A stretch of 48,551 nucleotides of DNA, from positions 1-48,551 of the forward strand of contig JAGRGP010000022.1 in assembly GCA_020445415.1 (NCBI GenBank), in the 5' to 3' direction. A model generated the notes under the pieces. That model worked only from the letters and a program-made list of their open reading frames with translations, was not told the DNA's origin and did no database searches. Below, in pieces: positions 17,930 to 27,146 of the stretch; position 1 is the stretch's first letter, and each line of letters starts with the position of its first letter. A program made the translations under genes and the position numbers. The stretch is from Gammaproteobacteria bacterium (lineage in GTDB: Bacteria > Pseudomonadota > Gammaproteobacteria > Chromatiales > Chromatiaceae).

Positions 17930-20244
17930 CGATTGGCTTTTCCGACATGGGCCGCAAAGGACTCAGCGGGCATGAACCCCACTACTCGCAGGTTACGTAA
18001 TTCGTTCCCCGCCCGGTCATAGAACATGATGCTCGGCGGGCCTGGCATTCCAAAGTGCCCCTGGAGTAGAGCCTTGTCATCCTCATCGTCTTTGGTGACG
18101 TCAGCCTGCAGCAAGGTAAATCCGCTCAACGCCCGAATGACCTGGGGATCGGAGAAGGTGTAGCGCTCCATCTCTTTACAGGTGACACACCAGTCGGCGT
18201 AGAAGTCCAGCATTACCGGTTTCCCGGCGCGGCTCGAGGCCGCCACTTCCCGTTCAAGATCCTGAACTGTCTTGATGCGTTGGAAGTGCAGCTCCGCCTG
18301 TTGCTCACCACCTGCTCCCAGGCCCAGGCCGCGAAGAGGTTGGACGGTATCCTTGCCCCCGGCGGCTGCGCCAACCAGCATGAGCGTACCGTAGACGAGT
18401 AGCACGCAGCCCAGTCCCCGCCACAGCCGATCCCACCCGGAGGATTCGATCGGCAAGGGTTGTAGCGCCCCCATGTAAATGGCGCTCACGATCATCAGCA
18501 TACCCCACAGCACCATGGCTGCTGCAGGTGGGATGATTCGTTCCAGCATGATGATTGCGACCGCCAACATGCCCACCCCGAAAACCGCCTTGATGGTATC
18601 CATCCAGGCACCGGCGCGGGGCAGCAGTTTACCCGCCGAGGTACCGATTATCAGGAGGGGCGTACCCATGCCCAGGGAAAGCGCGAACAAACCCAGGCCG
18701 CCGAGCAGGGCGTCACCACTTTGTCCGATGTAGATCAACGCCCCGGCCAGTGGCGGTGCGACACAAGGTCCGACAATCAGTGCCGACAGCAAGCCCATCA
18801 CCGCGACACCGGAGTAGGAGCCGCTTTGTTGGCGATTACTGGTCTCGGCGAGCCGGCTTTGCCAGCGACTCGGTAGCTGCAGCTCATAAAAGCCGAACAT
18901 GGAGAGTGCCAGCAGCACGAATACCAGGGCGAACAGGCTAAGTATCCAGGGATTCTGGAACATCGCCTGGAGATTCTGTCCAAACAATCCCGCCATGACG
19001 CCCGCCAGGGTGTAGGTGAGTGACATCGCAACCACATAGACGAGAGAAAGACTGAAGGCCCGAAAAGTCGTGATATTGCTCCCCTGGCCGGCAATAATTC
19101 CGGAAAGAATCGGAATCATGGGAAACACACAAGGCGTTAGCGATAAGAGTAGGCCAAAGCCAAAGAAGCTGAGGAGTATCAACCAGGTATTACCGCCGGC
19201 TAGGGTGGCGGCAATCTGGTCTTGCTCGGAGAGCGGGTCCGCGATCTGGGCAACAGCAGAGCCTTCGGGCGACGGAATGGTGAGCGGTTGTGGCGCGTCA
19301 GCATCCCCGGAGGTTTCAATGGGTGGCGGAGACACCAGGTCCGCGGCGGGTATGGCCAGGGGAATGGTCTTCTTGATCGGTGGATAGCAGATACCCGCCT
19401 CTGCACACCCTTGGTAGGCTACCAGCAGTTCAATCTCTGTGGCCTCGGGAAGGCTGCGTATTAGCGGGACCTCTAGGTCGATACCATGCTCGTAAACTTC
19501 CAGGTCGCCAAATGACCCATCGGGGCGAATGGTATTTTGCTTGACCTTGCCCTCCGGCAGCTCGATATTTCCGATTTTTACCCCTTCGCCCTTGATGAGC
19601 CTGACGCCCAGTTGATCCTGATAGAGATAGGTACCGTCGGCGATCTTCCAGTTCAGTAGGATCTTGTCTGCGGATACGACGCTGGCCACAAGCTGGTAAG
19701 CCTCTTCGGGAGGCAGAATCTCATCCGTTTCACCGAGGCCGAGCGTCTGTCCAAGCTGGCTGAGCGCGGCCAGCGGATCCGCCTGTTTGGAGGGTTGTTC
19801 GCCCAGCTTGATGCTGACCTGCCGGGATTGGGGCGGGTAGCAGATACCCGCGTCGGCGCAGCCTTGGTAGGTGGCGGTCAATTCCAGGTTGGTAGCCCCT
19901 TCGTCCTCTCGGGTAACCGGAATCTGGATTGCTACCTGGTTTCGGTAGACCTCCATTTCGCCGAAAAACTCGTCATGTTTTGTCTCCGAGTCTGGAAACA
20001 CCGGGGTGCCGAGCCGGATAGATGGATTATCGCTGGTAAACTTGAACTTGCTTTGGTAAAGGTAATAGCCTTTGGCGATGTTCCAGTTGATTACCACCTG
20101 GCCCCTGTCGGTCTCACGTCCCGATAGTTGGAATGCTTGATCCGGCAGCAGGAAATCGTCTTCCGACGGTGGGTTGGTGGTTTCCGTTCCCAATGCCGGC
20201 AGGGCAAAGACCAACAGGAGACTCAGGAAGGCTGATTTGTGCAT
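17926..20244 (-). CDS. dsbD: Thiol:disulfide interchange protein DsbD with duplicated N-terminal alpha domain
   Basis: Inner-membrane protein that carries electrons from cytosolic thioredoxin to periplasmic thiol reductases. At 772 aa it is about 200 longer than E. coli DsbD (565). After the signal peptide there are two DsbD-alpha domains: one with C129 and C135 (GCADAGICYPP) and one with C280 and C286 (GCAEAGICYPP). The membrane domain follows with its redox cysteines (SLTPCVFPM, VGPCVAPPL), then a C-terminal thioredoxin domain with CVTC. ATG 20244 has a GGTGGA Shine-Dalgarno and overlaps cutA by 22 nt. The TlpA-like gene follows with a 4-nt overlap. Confidence 0.95.
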   Translation of the reverse strand: MHKSAFLSLLLVFALPALGTETTNPPSEDDFLLPDQAFQLSGRETDRGQVVINWNIAKGYYLYQSKFKFTSDNPSIRLGTPVFPDSETKHDEFFGEMEVYRNQVAIQIPVTREDEGATNLELTATYQGCADAGICYPPQSRQVSIKLGEQPSKQADPLAALSQLGQTLGLGETDEILPPEEAYQLVASVVSADKILLNWKIADGTYLYQDQLGVRLIKGEGVKIGNIELPEGKVKQNTIRPDGSFGDLEVYEHGIDLEVPLIRSLPEATEIELLVAYQGCAEAGICYPPIKKTIPLAIPAADLVSPPPIETSGDADAPQPLTIPSPEGSAVAQIADPLSEQDQIAATLAGGNTWLILLSFFGFGLLLSLTPCVFPMIPILSGIIAGQGSNITTFRAFSLSLVYVVAMSLTYTLAGVMAGLFGQNLQAMFQNPWILSLFALVFVLLALSMFGFYELQLPSRWQSRLAETSNRQQSGSYSGVAVMGLLSALIVGPCVAPPLAGALIYIGQSGDALLGGLGLFALSLGMGTPLLIIGTSAGKLLPRAGAWMDTIKAVFGVGMLAVAIIMLERIIPPAAAMVLWGMLMIVSAIYMGALQPLPIESSGWDRLWRGLGCVLLVYGTLMLVGAAAGGKDTVQPLRGLGLGAGGEQQAELHFQRIKTVQDLEREVAASSRAGKPVMLDFYADWCVTCKEMERYTFSDPQVIRALSGFTLLQADVTKDDEDDKALLQGHFGMPGPPSIMFYDRAGNELRNLRVVGFMPAESFAAHVGKANR

Positions 20245-20552
20245 TGTTCCACCCAAAAGAGATAATCCGGTAGTCCCCGTTTCACAGGGACAGCAATAAC
20301 CTCCGGAAGTTCATAAGGGTGTAATGATACAATAATCTGTTCAAGTTCTAGATATCTGTCATCCGTGGTCTTGATCAACAACAGTACCTCTTCGGCAGTT
20401 TCAATCTCCCCTTGCCATATGTAACAGGATTTGACTCCGGGTAGTTGGTTCACGCAGGCAGCCAGGCCAAGTTCCAAGATTCGGCGCGTGATCCGCTCCG
20501 CGCTGTCCCGATCAGGACAGGTGCAGTAAACAAGAAGGGTCTGTACCGACAT
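20223..20552 (-). CDS. cutA: Divalent-cation tolerance protein CutA
   Basis: Small trimeric ferredoxin-like protein, historically linked to copper tolerance; its biochemical role is unsettled. The 109-aa product has the TCPDRDSAERI block, the AACVNQLPGVKSCYIWQGE core and the HPYELPEVIAVPV signature. The order cutA-dsbD is common in proteobacteria. Its 3' end overlaps the dsbD start by 22 nt. The gene is divergent from fxsA across an 84-nt spacer. Confidence 0.95.
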   Translation of the reverse strand: MSVQTLLVYCTCPDRDSAERITRRILELGLAACVNQLPGVKSCYIWQGEIETAEEVLLLIKTTDDRYLELEQIIVSLHPYELPEVIAVPVKRGLPDYLFWVEQCTNQPS

Positions 20553-20636
20553 TTACCAAACGATACTCCATCGTATCCTTGGCCGCAAAATTGCTCGCCT
20601 TGTCTCTCCCTGGTTCAGGGCGTAAGCTCTGCCAGC

Positions 20637-21086
20637 ATGAATCCATTGTTCGTATTTCTGCTGCTGTTTGTGGGTATCCCGTTGCTCGAGCTCTATTTTC
20701 TAATAGAGGTAGGCACGCAGATCGGGGCGATTCCCACGATTTTTCTAACGGTATTTACCGCGGTACTCGGCGGCCTTTTGGTCAAGGTGCAGGGCTTTGC
20801 CACGGCACTGCGGGTCCGGGAAGCGCTGGCCAGGGACGAAGTGCCCGCCTTCGAAATGGTCGAGGGGGCGGTGTTGCTGGTGGCGGGCCTGTTATTATTG
20901 CTGCCGGGATTCATCACCGATGGGATCGGCTTTCTGTTATTGATTCCACCGGTTAGGAGGGGGTTGCTACTTCGGTTGCTGGACCGCTCCGGTGTGATAC
21001 AGCGCCAACACTCGCCTGACCCGCCGGGTGATCGCAGCGGGCCCCGTGTTATCGAGGGGGAATTTCGCCGGGAGGATGACAGCTGA
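20637..21086 (+). CDS. fxsA: FxsA family inner-membrane protein
   Basis: Cytoplasmic membrane protein; in E. coli overexpression relieves F-exclusion of phage T7, but the normal role is unknown. The 149-aa product has hydrophobic helices near residues 3-25, 28-50 and 75-100, with the family start LFVFLLLFVGIPLLELYFLI and the LLPGFITDGIGFLLLIPP block. The tail is hydrophilic. I choose ATG 20637, directly before the conserved hydrophobic start, rather than the open frame from 20445 that overlaps cutA. No strong Shine-Dalgarno is visible. Confidence 0.92.
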   Translation: MNPLFVFLLLFVGIPLLELYFLIEVGTQIGAIPTIFLTVFTAVLGGLLVKVQGFATALRVREALARDEVPAFEMVEGAVLLVAGLLLLLPGFITDGIGFLLLIPPVRRGLLLRLLDRSGVIQRQHSPDPPGDRSGPRVIEGEFRREDDS

Positions 21087-21136
21087 GGAAATCAGCAACT
21101 GCAGCGTGCGGGCGAGAGGGTCTGGGCCAACCTTTG

Positions 21137-21898
21137 TCACGCATTCATCGAATACCAGATTCTACCCAGTATTTCGTGAAGTGCATCATGACTTTTCAGC
21201 AGGGCTTTTGCTTTTGGCAGCCAGTCCGTCAACCGTTGCTGGCCGGCCGCCTTGTGGAAGAGCGCGGTCGGTGCGGGGATCACCTCGACACCCGCGCGCC
21301 GGAACACCTCGACCGCCCGCGGCATATGCATCCCATGGGTGACTAGCAGCACGGGGCCCAAGGAGAGCCGGTCCAGCAGTTCCGCCGTCATGACGCCATT
21401 CTCCCATGTAGTGCGGCTGGCCGCTTCCACCGCGATTACTTCGACACCAAACTCCTGTTCCAGTAGTTGTCGTGCGATTTCAGCCTCCGGTCGTCTGCCC
21501 GATTCGGTACTGCCACCGCTGGGTATGACCGGCAGCCCGGTTTTTCTTGACAGCCAAGCGGCATATCTCAATCGTTGCAACGACCCGGGATTGACCGTAT
21601 CGCCCCCGTATTCAGCGGCGTCGCTCCAGCGGCCACCTCCAAGTACCACGATCGCCTGTGCCTTGGACTCGAGGATCTCGCGATCCGTTAGCACTGGGTA
21701 GGTTTCCACCAGGGACATCAGCCGGTCGGCTATGAAGGGAGTGCTCAGCAAATACAGCCCGGAAAGCGAAAAGACCAGCAGGAACCCCCCGGAAAGACGC
21801 CGGCACCCGCGGGCCAGGCCGGCCACCCCCAGTAGCACCAGTATGCCGGGAGGCAGCACAAATAGCTTTAGAATCCACACCAGCTCCGTGCCGGGCAA
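21137..21898 (-). CDS. YdcF/ElyC/SanA-family (DUF218) membrane protein
   Basis: The 253-aa product has two N-terminal hydrophobic segments (about 8-28 and 34-53) and a DUF218 domain starting at AQAIVVLGGGRW. The usual family residues follow (SGG, then ASRTTWENG and VTHGMHMPRA). ElyC in E. coli affects undecaprenyl-phosphate carrier metabolism and envelope integrity; SanA affects envelope permeability. Placement at the end of an elongasome cluster supports an envelope role (inference). The start is TTG 21898, supported by a strong GGGGAG (21912-21907) 8 nt upstream that abuts the lipA stop. Confidence 0.85.
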   Translation of the reverse strand: MPGTELVWILKLFVLPPGILVLLGVAGLARGCRRLSGGFLLVFSLSGLYLLSTPFIADRLMSLVETYPVLTDREILESKAQAIVVLGGGRWSDAAEYGGDTVNPGSLQRLRYAAWLSRKTGLPVIPSGGSTESGRRPEAEIARQLLEQEFGVEVIAVEAASRTTWENGVMTAELLDRLSLGPVLLVTHGMHMPRAVEVFRRAGVEVIPAPTALFHKAAGQQRLTDWLPKAKALLKSHDALHEILGRIWYSMNA

Positions 21899-21903
21899 GC
21901 CAG

Positions 21904-22878
21904 TTACTCCCCGAGCAAAGGGTTGGCTTGACGGTCCGCGTGGTAAGAAGAGCGCACCAGGGGACCGCTGGCTACGTTGGCAAAGCCCATGGCTGCGCCT
22001 ACCTTGCCCAGCTGGTCAAACTCACTCGGTGTGACAAAGCGCTTTACCGGCAGATGGTCCTTGCTCGGTTGAAGATACTGCCCCAAGGTTAGCATGTTGC
22101 AGTGATGGGCGCGGAGGTCAGCCATAACCGCTTCGACCTCGGAGATCTCTTCACCCAGCCCGAGCATGAGTCCCGATTTTGTTTGCACCTCGGGGTGCAG
22201 TTCCTTAAACCGCCGTAACAGCTCAAGGGAGGCTCGATAGTCTGCCCCCGGCCGGGCTTGCCGGTAAAGCCTGGGAACGGTCTCCAAATTGTGATTGAAG
22301 ACATCTGGTTGGACCTCTCGGAATGCCTCCAGGGCAGAGGTCAAACGGCCTCTGAAATCCGGCACCAGTATCTCCACATGAATCCCTGGATTGGCCGCCC
22401 TTACAGCGGTTATACAGGCCGCGAAGTGTTTGGCGCCTCCGTCTCTTAGATCGTCCCGGTCCACCGAGGTGATCACCACATACCTAAGGCCCATGGCATG
22501 GACCGCCTGTGCAAGGTGATCGGGCTCACCCGGGTCCAGGGGGAGTGGTTTGCCGTGGGCCACGTCGCAGAAGGGGCAGCGGCGAGTACAGATGTCTCCC
22601 ATGATCATAAATGTCGCAGTGCCATGATCGAAGCACTCCCCTAGGTTGGGGCAGGCCGCCTCCTCGCAGACCGAACTGAGTTTGGATTCCCGCAATACCC
22701 TTTTGACGTGATTAATGCGTTCTCCTAGGGGTAGTTTCGCCCGTATCCACGCTGGCTTACGCAGCGGCGGTGCTCCGGATTCCACTTTTACGGGAATACG
22801 TGAAAGCTTTTGTTTGCCTCGTTGATGCGTGTCCGGCGTGATCCGTGACGGCGCTTGAACGTTCTTGATTTCACTCAT
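21904..22878 (-). CDS. lipA: Lipoyl synthase LipA
   Basis: Radical-SAM enzyme inserting two sulfurs into octanoyl-ACP or octanoylated proteins to form lipoate. The 324-aa protein has both iron-sulfur sites: the auxiliary cluster C71, C76, C82 ([12 protein letters not shown]) and the radical-SAM CxxxCxxC at C97, C101, C104. It also has the C-terminal RSSYHAD serine motif. ATG 22878 overlaps the lipB stop (ATGA). With LipB upstream this gives a complete endogenous lipoate pathway. Confidence 0.97.
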   Translation of the reverse strand: MSEIKNVQAPSRITPDTHQRGKQKLSRIPVKVESGAPPLRKPAWIRAKLPLGERINHVKRVLRESKLSSVCEEAACPNLGECFDHGTATFMIMGDICTRRCPFCDVAHGKPLPLDPGEPDHLAQAVHAMGLRYVVITSVDRDDLRDGGAKHFAACITAVRAANPGIHVEILVPDFRGRLTSALEAFREVQPDVFNHNLETVPRLYRQARPGADYRASLELLRRFKELHPEVQTKSGLMLGLGEEISEVEAVMADLRAHHCNMLTLGQYLQPSKDHLPVKRFVTPSEFDQLGKVGAAMGFANVASGPLVRSSYHADRQANPLLGE

Positions 22879-23510
22879 GATAGGGATCCCTGGTGGGTGT
22901 TCACCGAGTGTAAACGATTCAGTAAGATTGGCAGCAAATTTTTGCCAACCAGCTCCAGGTCGGCCGGCCCTCCAAGTTCACTGAGCTGGGTTACCGGGAG
23001 TCCGGGATATCCACAGGGATTGATCCGTTTAAAGGGTTCAAGGTCCATCGCTACGTTTAGACTTAGGCCGTGAAAGCTGCAACCATGCCGCACGCGCAGT
23101 CCCAGAGACGCAATCTTGCTTCCCTGAACGTAGACCCCCGGGGCATCCGGACGGGGGGCCGAGGCTATCCCATAGCCATTCAGCAAGTCGACGATGCTCT
23201 GTTCCATCAGGGTTACCAGCGGGCGCACACCGATGCGCCGTCGCCGCAGGTCCACAAGAAGATAGGCGATCAGTTGCCCGGGTCCGTGATAGGTTACCTG
23301 GCCGCCGCGATCGGCATGAATCACCGGAATGGTGCCCGGCTCGAGCAGGTGCTCGATGCGGCCAGCCTGACCCAGAGTAAACACCGGGTAGTGCTCAAGT
23401 AACCAGATTTCATCTTCCGTGTTACCGGTACGGCTGTCCGTGAAACGCTGCATGTCACGCCAGACCGGGAGGTAGTCGCGAACCCCGAGAAAACGGGTGT
23501 GCACTCGCAT
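22875..23510 (-). CDS. lipB: Octanoyl-ACP:protein octanoyltransferase LipB
   Basis: Transfers octanoate from ACP to lipoyl domains of 2-oxoacid dehydrogenases and GcvH. From ATG 23510 the protein is 211 aa (E. coli 213), with the [12 protein letters not shown] motif and the catalytic Lys/Cys pair at K132 and C166 (NPCG). Their 34-residue spacing matches the known dyad. I prefer ATG 23510 over ATG 23561 or 23525: it has AAGGG six nt upstream and fits the E. coli N-terminus. The open frame upstream adds 17 residues without conservation that I can recognise. Confidence 0.95.
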   Translation of the reverse strand: MRVHTRFLGVRDYLPVWRDMQRFTDSRTGNTEDEIWLLEHYPVFTLGQAGRIEHLLEPGTIPVIHADRGGQVTYHGPGQLIAYLLVDLRRRRIGVRPLVTLMEQSIVDLLNGYGIASAPRPDAPGVYVQGSKIASLGLRVRHGCSFHGLSLNVAMDLEPFKRINPCGYPGLPVTQLSELGGPADLELVGKNLLPILLNRLHSVNTHQGSLS

Positions 23511-23580
23511 TGGCAACCCTTCCATCACGATATCTCGACCATCAGTTGGGCGGCGACTCATGACGAGCGGACTCGGGACC

Positions 23581-23847
23581 TCACAGGCTCATCAGGATCT
23601 GTTCGTGATCGCTGAGATCTTGGTAGATCGCGTCCAATTGGGCCTTGCTGCGCGCTTCGAAGGTAACACTGACCGAAAGATATTTGCCGCCGCTGCTCGG
23701 GCGCGTACGCACCGCTCCCTCGCCGAGGTAGGGCACGTGGCGGCCAACCAAGCTGACTACGAGTAGATCGAAACCGTCGCTCGCCAATCCCATCGCCTTG
23801 ACCGTAAATTGGCAAGGAAACTCGAACAGTGTGTCTTGTTCTATCAT
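23581..23847 (-). CDS. ybeD: YbeD family protein (DUF493)
   Basis: Small 88-aa cytosolic protein with an ACT-like alpha/beta fold, found next to lipB in many proteobacteria, including dacA-ybeD-lipB in E. coli. The family start ([14 protein letters not shown]) and the [15 protein letters not shown] block are present. Its role is not established; a regulatory link to lipoate metabolism has been proposed from context. Starts at ATG 23847. A 134-nt gap separates it from dacA. Confidence 0.93.
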   Translation of the reverse strand: MIEQDTLFEFPCQFTVKAMGLASDGFDLLVVSLVGRHVPYLGEGAVRTRPSSGGKYLSVSVTFEARSKAQLDAIYQDLSDHEQILMSL

Positions 23848-23981
23848 GAATGGGGCCGTCGATGATGCCTGTGATTACTGCCGCTATACCCGAAGTTGTT
23901 GGGTGTTTTTGGGATTCTCCGAGAGCCCTCCAAACAACCCCACCCGAGCCCAAATAGAGGTTAAGGTTTATCAGCCCCGGC

Positions 23982-25127
23982 TCACTCGAACCAGAGCAAC
24001 ACGGTATCCTTAACGTTCTGCAGGATACTCCCCTCTCCGATCGGCTCCAAGGATACCAGTGGCTCCGACGAGATGAGGGCGCCGTCCAGAAACACCTTTA
24101 CGCTTCCCAGTATTTGTCCCTTGCGCACCGGGGCCATTGGCAGGGTATCCACGCTCATGCTGGCCTTCAGGTTTTCGTACTGATTTCTGGGTATCGTGAC
24201 TGACAGACCGTTGGTCAGACCCAGCGACGCCTTTTCCTTTTCCCCCTTCCAAACTCTTACCTGGCTCAGCGGCTCGTTGGCTCCGTATAACCGATGGGTT
24301 TCGTAGAAACGAAAGCCGTAGTTGAGTAGGGCCTGGGTCTCTCGGGCGCGGGACTCCTCGCTATCGGTTCCCATGACCACGGATATCAGCCGCATATTAT
24401 CCCGTTTCGCGGAGGCCACCAGGCAGTATCCGGCCGCTTCCGTGTGCCCAGTCTTGACCCCATCGACCGAGTTGTCCCGCCACAGTAACAGGTTACGGTT
24501 GTGCTGCTGAATATCGTTGAAAGTGAATTCCTTAATGGCGTACCAGGCATAGTATTCGGGGAATTCAAGGATCGTGGCTTTGGTAACCTTGGCGATATCC
24601 CGTGCGGTCGTGTAGTGGTTCTGGTCGGGGAGGCCGGTACTGTTGGCAAAATGGGAGTTCACCATTCCCAGCCGCCGAGCATGATCATTCATGAGATTGG
24701 CGAAGGTCTCCTCGCTTCCCGCAATATGTTCGGCCAGGGCGACACTGGCGTCGTTTCCGGACTGTACGATCATACCTTTTAGTAGCGATTCTACCGAGAC
24801 CCGTTTGTTTACCTCGATAAACATTCTCGATCCCGGAGTTCTCCAAGCCTTTTCGCTAACCAGCACCTCGTCGGCCAGCTTGATGTTTCCTTCCCGCAGT
24901 TCATGAAGCACGGCGTAGGCGGTCATGATCTTGGTGAGACTGGCAGGTTCCAGGGTCTGGTCCGCGTTGTTTTCCGCGAGGATGTGATCGCTGTCATAGT
25001 CGATCAGCAGGTGGCCCCCCGCGGACACTTGGGGTGGGGCAGGTATGGAGGCAGCGGCGGCGATCTGGCAGATTAGCACCAGTAGCAGGAGGGATGAGGG
25101 TAAGATTCGGTAAAGTATGGTATGCAC
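23982..25127 (-). CDS. dacA: D-alanyl-D-alanine carboxypeptidase (PBP5/6 family)
   Basis: Low-molecular-mass penicillin-binding protein trimming the terminal D-Ala of peptidoglycan pentapeptides. The 381-aa product has a signal peptide (about 1-26), SLTK (S63, K66), SGN (123-125) and KTG (225-227). A beta-rich C-terminal PBP5 domain follows, ending in an amphipathic segment (SILQNVKDTVLLWFE) that would anchor it to the inner membrane. I choose GTG 25127 because GAGGAA lies six nt upstream and it directly precedes the signal peptide. The open frame to 25274 adds 49 residues unlike any signal. Confidence 0.95.
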   Translation of the reverse strand: MHTILYRILPSSLLLLVLICQIAAAASIPAPPQVSAGGHLLIDYDSDHILAENNADQTLEPASLTKIMTAYAVLHELREGNIKLADEVLVSEKAWRTPGSRMFIEVNKRVSVESLLKGMIVQSGNDASVALAEHIAGSEETFANLMNDHARRLGMVNSHFANSTGLPDQNHYTTARDIAKVTKATILEFPEYYAWYAIKEFTFNDIQQHNRNLLLWRDNSVDGVKTGHTEAAGYCLVASAKRDNMRLISVVMGTDSEESRARETQALLNYGFRFYETHRLYGANEPLSQVRVWKGEKEKASLGLTNGLSVTIPRNQYENLKASMSVDTLPMAPVRKGQILGSVKVFLDGALISSEPLVSLEPIGEGSILQNVKDTVLLWFE

Positions 25128-25292
25128 GGTAATTCCTCGGGCCTCTTCAATAAAGGTACAGCAGGGCCCGCCGAACTGTGCCTGGTTCCGGTTTAACAGC
25201 TGGTGATCTGGCGATATTTCCATCATCCATGTAGCTTGATCCTTCGGCGCCCGTTTCCCGCCCAGCGGATCCAACTGTTGCCGCGGCGGGCA

Positions 25293-26132
25293 CTATTCGA
25301 TAACGATATGCAACTGATCGTGTCCCAACTGGGCAAGCTCCCGGGAGATTTGGTCAGACTGCTCTACGTCCTTCAACGGACCAACCTGAACCCGGAACAG
25401 GGTTTCCCCCCGAAGGTTTCCCTCGCTGATCCGGATAGGCTGATCCAGGCTGAGCTGTAAGCGCTGACGCAGCCGGTTAGCGTTGTGCAGACTGCTGAAG
25501 GCGCCTATCTGAATGAACATGCTGGGAGCCGCCGTGACGCCACTACCGGTGCTTTGCTTGGCGACCAGGGGGGGTGCCTGCGGGTGCCGGGGATCAATGG
25601 CAACCACCTCAACCAATCCGGTGCCTTTACCCAATATGCCCAGCTTGGTGGCTGCCGCATAGGAGAGATCAATGATCCGGTTACCGTGAAATGGTCCACG
25701 GTCGTTGACCCGTACGATCGCGCTTCGCCCATTGGTCAGATTTCTCACGCGCACATAGGTCGGCAAGGGTAGGGTCTTATGGGCGGCGGTCATGGAGTAC
25801 ATGTCGTAGGGTTCGCCACTGCTGGTGCGCCGTCCATGGAATTTAGTGCCATACCAGGAAGCAATCCCCCGTTCAGAGTAGCCCTGACTGTTCGCCATGA
25901 CCCGGTAGTCTTTTCCGAATACCGTATATCTCTCCGGATTACCGTAACGGCTGATCGGTTCGGCCCGGGGGACCGCGTCGCTAATGCTGTCCGGGTCCAG
26001 CTGCCGGGGTGGGGCACCGTCAGACGGGTCCAGTATCATGGTGGACGAGGTGGTACATCCGGCGAGCCATGCCACCAGAACCACAGCTTGCAGGAGGAGT
26101 CCAAACCCTAACTTGGCTGGCGTATTCATCAT
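25293..26132 (-). CDS. rlpA: Rare lipoprotein A, RlpA septal-ring lytic transglycosylase family
   Basis: Outer-membrane lipoprotein of 279 aa. A lipobox ending LAGC puts lipidated Cys at residue 26 with Thr at +2, favouring the outer membrane. A double-psi beta-barrel (GIASWYGTKFHGRRTSSGE ... VRVNDRGPFHGNRIIDLS) follows. The C-terminal SPOR domain (about 200-279) binds denuded glycan. In Pseudomonas RlpA is a lytic transglycosylase on naked strands; the same activity is inferred here. ATG 26132 overlaps the mltB stop (ATGA). Confidence 0.94.
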   Translation of the reverse strand: MMNTPAKLGFGLLLQAVVLVAWLAGCTTSSTMILDPSDGAPPRQLDPDSISDAVPRAEPISRYGNPERYTVFGKDYRVMANSQGYSERGIASWYGTKFHGRRTSSGEPYDMYSMTAAHKTLPLPTYVRVRNLTNGRSAIVRVNDRGPFHGNRIIDLSYAAATKLGILGKGTGLVEVVAIDPRHPQAPPLVAKQSTGSGVTAAPSMFIQIGAFSSLHNANRLRQRLQLSLDQPIRISEGNLRGETLFRVQVGPLKDVEQSDQISRELAQLGHDQLHIVIE

Positions 26133-27136
26133 CCTTCGGAACGGCGCAGCCGCAAGATCTCTTGACTCAACTGGTATACCGCCATCGCATAGAGATTACT
26201 GTGATTGTAGCGGGTAATAACATAGAAATTGTGCAGTCCCAGCCAGTACTCCATGCCGTCTTCGCCTTCCAGCGCGATCAGGCTGGCCAAATCGTTTTCG
26301 GTTACCTCGCTATCGGGCTTGATACCCGCCCTGCGCAGCTCCGCCACCTTGATAGATGGCTTCATTCCGGCATCGAGGTACGATTGGTGACGGCTCTCCA
26401 CGCCACTGGCTCGGGTAGTTACCGGGTGCCCAGGGCTCCACCCATGCCGTTTGAAATAGGATGCCACACTGCCGATTACATCGGCAGAACTTTGCCAGAG
26501 GTCCCTGCGGCCATCGGCGTCGAAATCGACCGCATAGGCGCGGTAACTGCTGGGGATGAACTGCGGCATTCCCAAGGCTCCCGCATAGGAGCCCATAGCC
26601 GATGTCATATCTATGGTCTCTTCTCTTGAGAGCAACATGAACTCAGTCAACTCCCCGCGGAAGAATTTACCCCGTTTCGGGTAGCCAAAGGCGAGGGTGC
26701 TGAGAGAATCTAGAACCGGATAGCTGCCCAAGTGCTGGCCATATCGGGTTTCGACGCCAATGATAGCGACAATGATCTCGGGCGGCACACCGTACTCTGC
26801 CTCGGCCCGCGCGAGCAGATCGGCGTTGGCATCCCAAAATTCCACGCCCTGGCGGCTGCGGCTTTCGGTGACGAAGATAGGGCGGTATTCGCGCCAGGAC
26901 TTCCCTTCGGCGGGACGACTGATGGCGTCGATGATTGCCTGTCGGTAGGTGGCTTTGTCCATCAGCAATTGCAACTGCTCCCGGTCAAAACCGTGGTTGG
27001 CTTGCATCTCCGCGATGAAATCTGCCTTTCCCAGTTGGTAGCTAGCCGGTTCCGCCGCCGATAGGTTGGCAATATTCCAGACCAGGAGGACCAGCGCTAA
27101 TAGGCGTATCGAGTTGGTGATAATTGTGTTCTCCAT
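26129..27136 (-). CDS. mltB: Membrane-bound lytic murein transglycosylase B
   Basis: Cleaves the MurNAc-GlcNAc bond of peptidoglycan to form 1,6-anhydroMurNAc. The 335-aa product has an N-terminal hydrophobic segment (10-28) without a clear lipobox, so a periplasmic or signal-anchored form is likely, unlike the E. coli lipoprotein. Catalytic E129 lies in GVETRYG, followed by the SLT35 blocks TLAFGYPKRGKFFRGEL and GALGMPQFIPSSYRAYAVDF. It lies 10 nt after rodA and overlaps rlpA. Confidence 0.94.
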   Translation of the reverse strand: MENTIITNSIRLLALVLLVWNIANLSAAEPASYQLGKADFIAEMQANHGFDREQLQLLMDKATYRQAIIDAISRPAEGKSWREYRPIFVTESRSRQGVEFWDANADLLARAEAEYGVPPEIIVAIIGVETRYGQHLGSYPVLDSLSTLAFGYPKRGKFFRGELTEFMLLSREETIDMTSAMGSYAGALGMPQFIPSSYRAYAVDFDADGRRDLWQSSADVIGSVASYFKRHGWSPGHPVTTRASGVESRHQSYLDAGMKPSIKVAELRRAGIKPDSEVTENDLASLIALEGEDGMEYWLGLHNFYVITRYNHSNLYAMAVYQLSQEILRLRRSEG

Positions 27137-27146
27137 CGACCGTTGT

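Noticed and set aside
26009..26629. 206-aa plus-strand open frame across rlpA and mltB
   Set aside because: Antisense shadow of conserved coding sequence; no recognisable domain.
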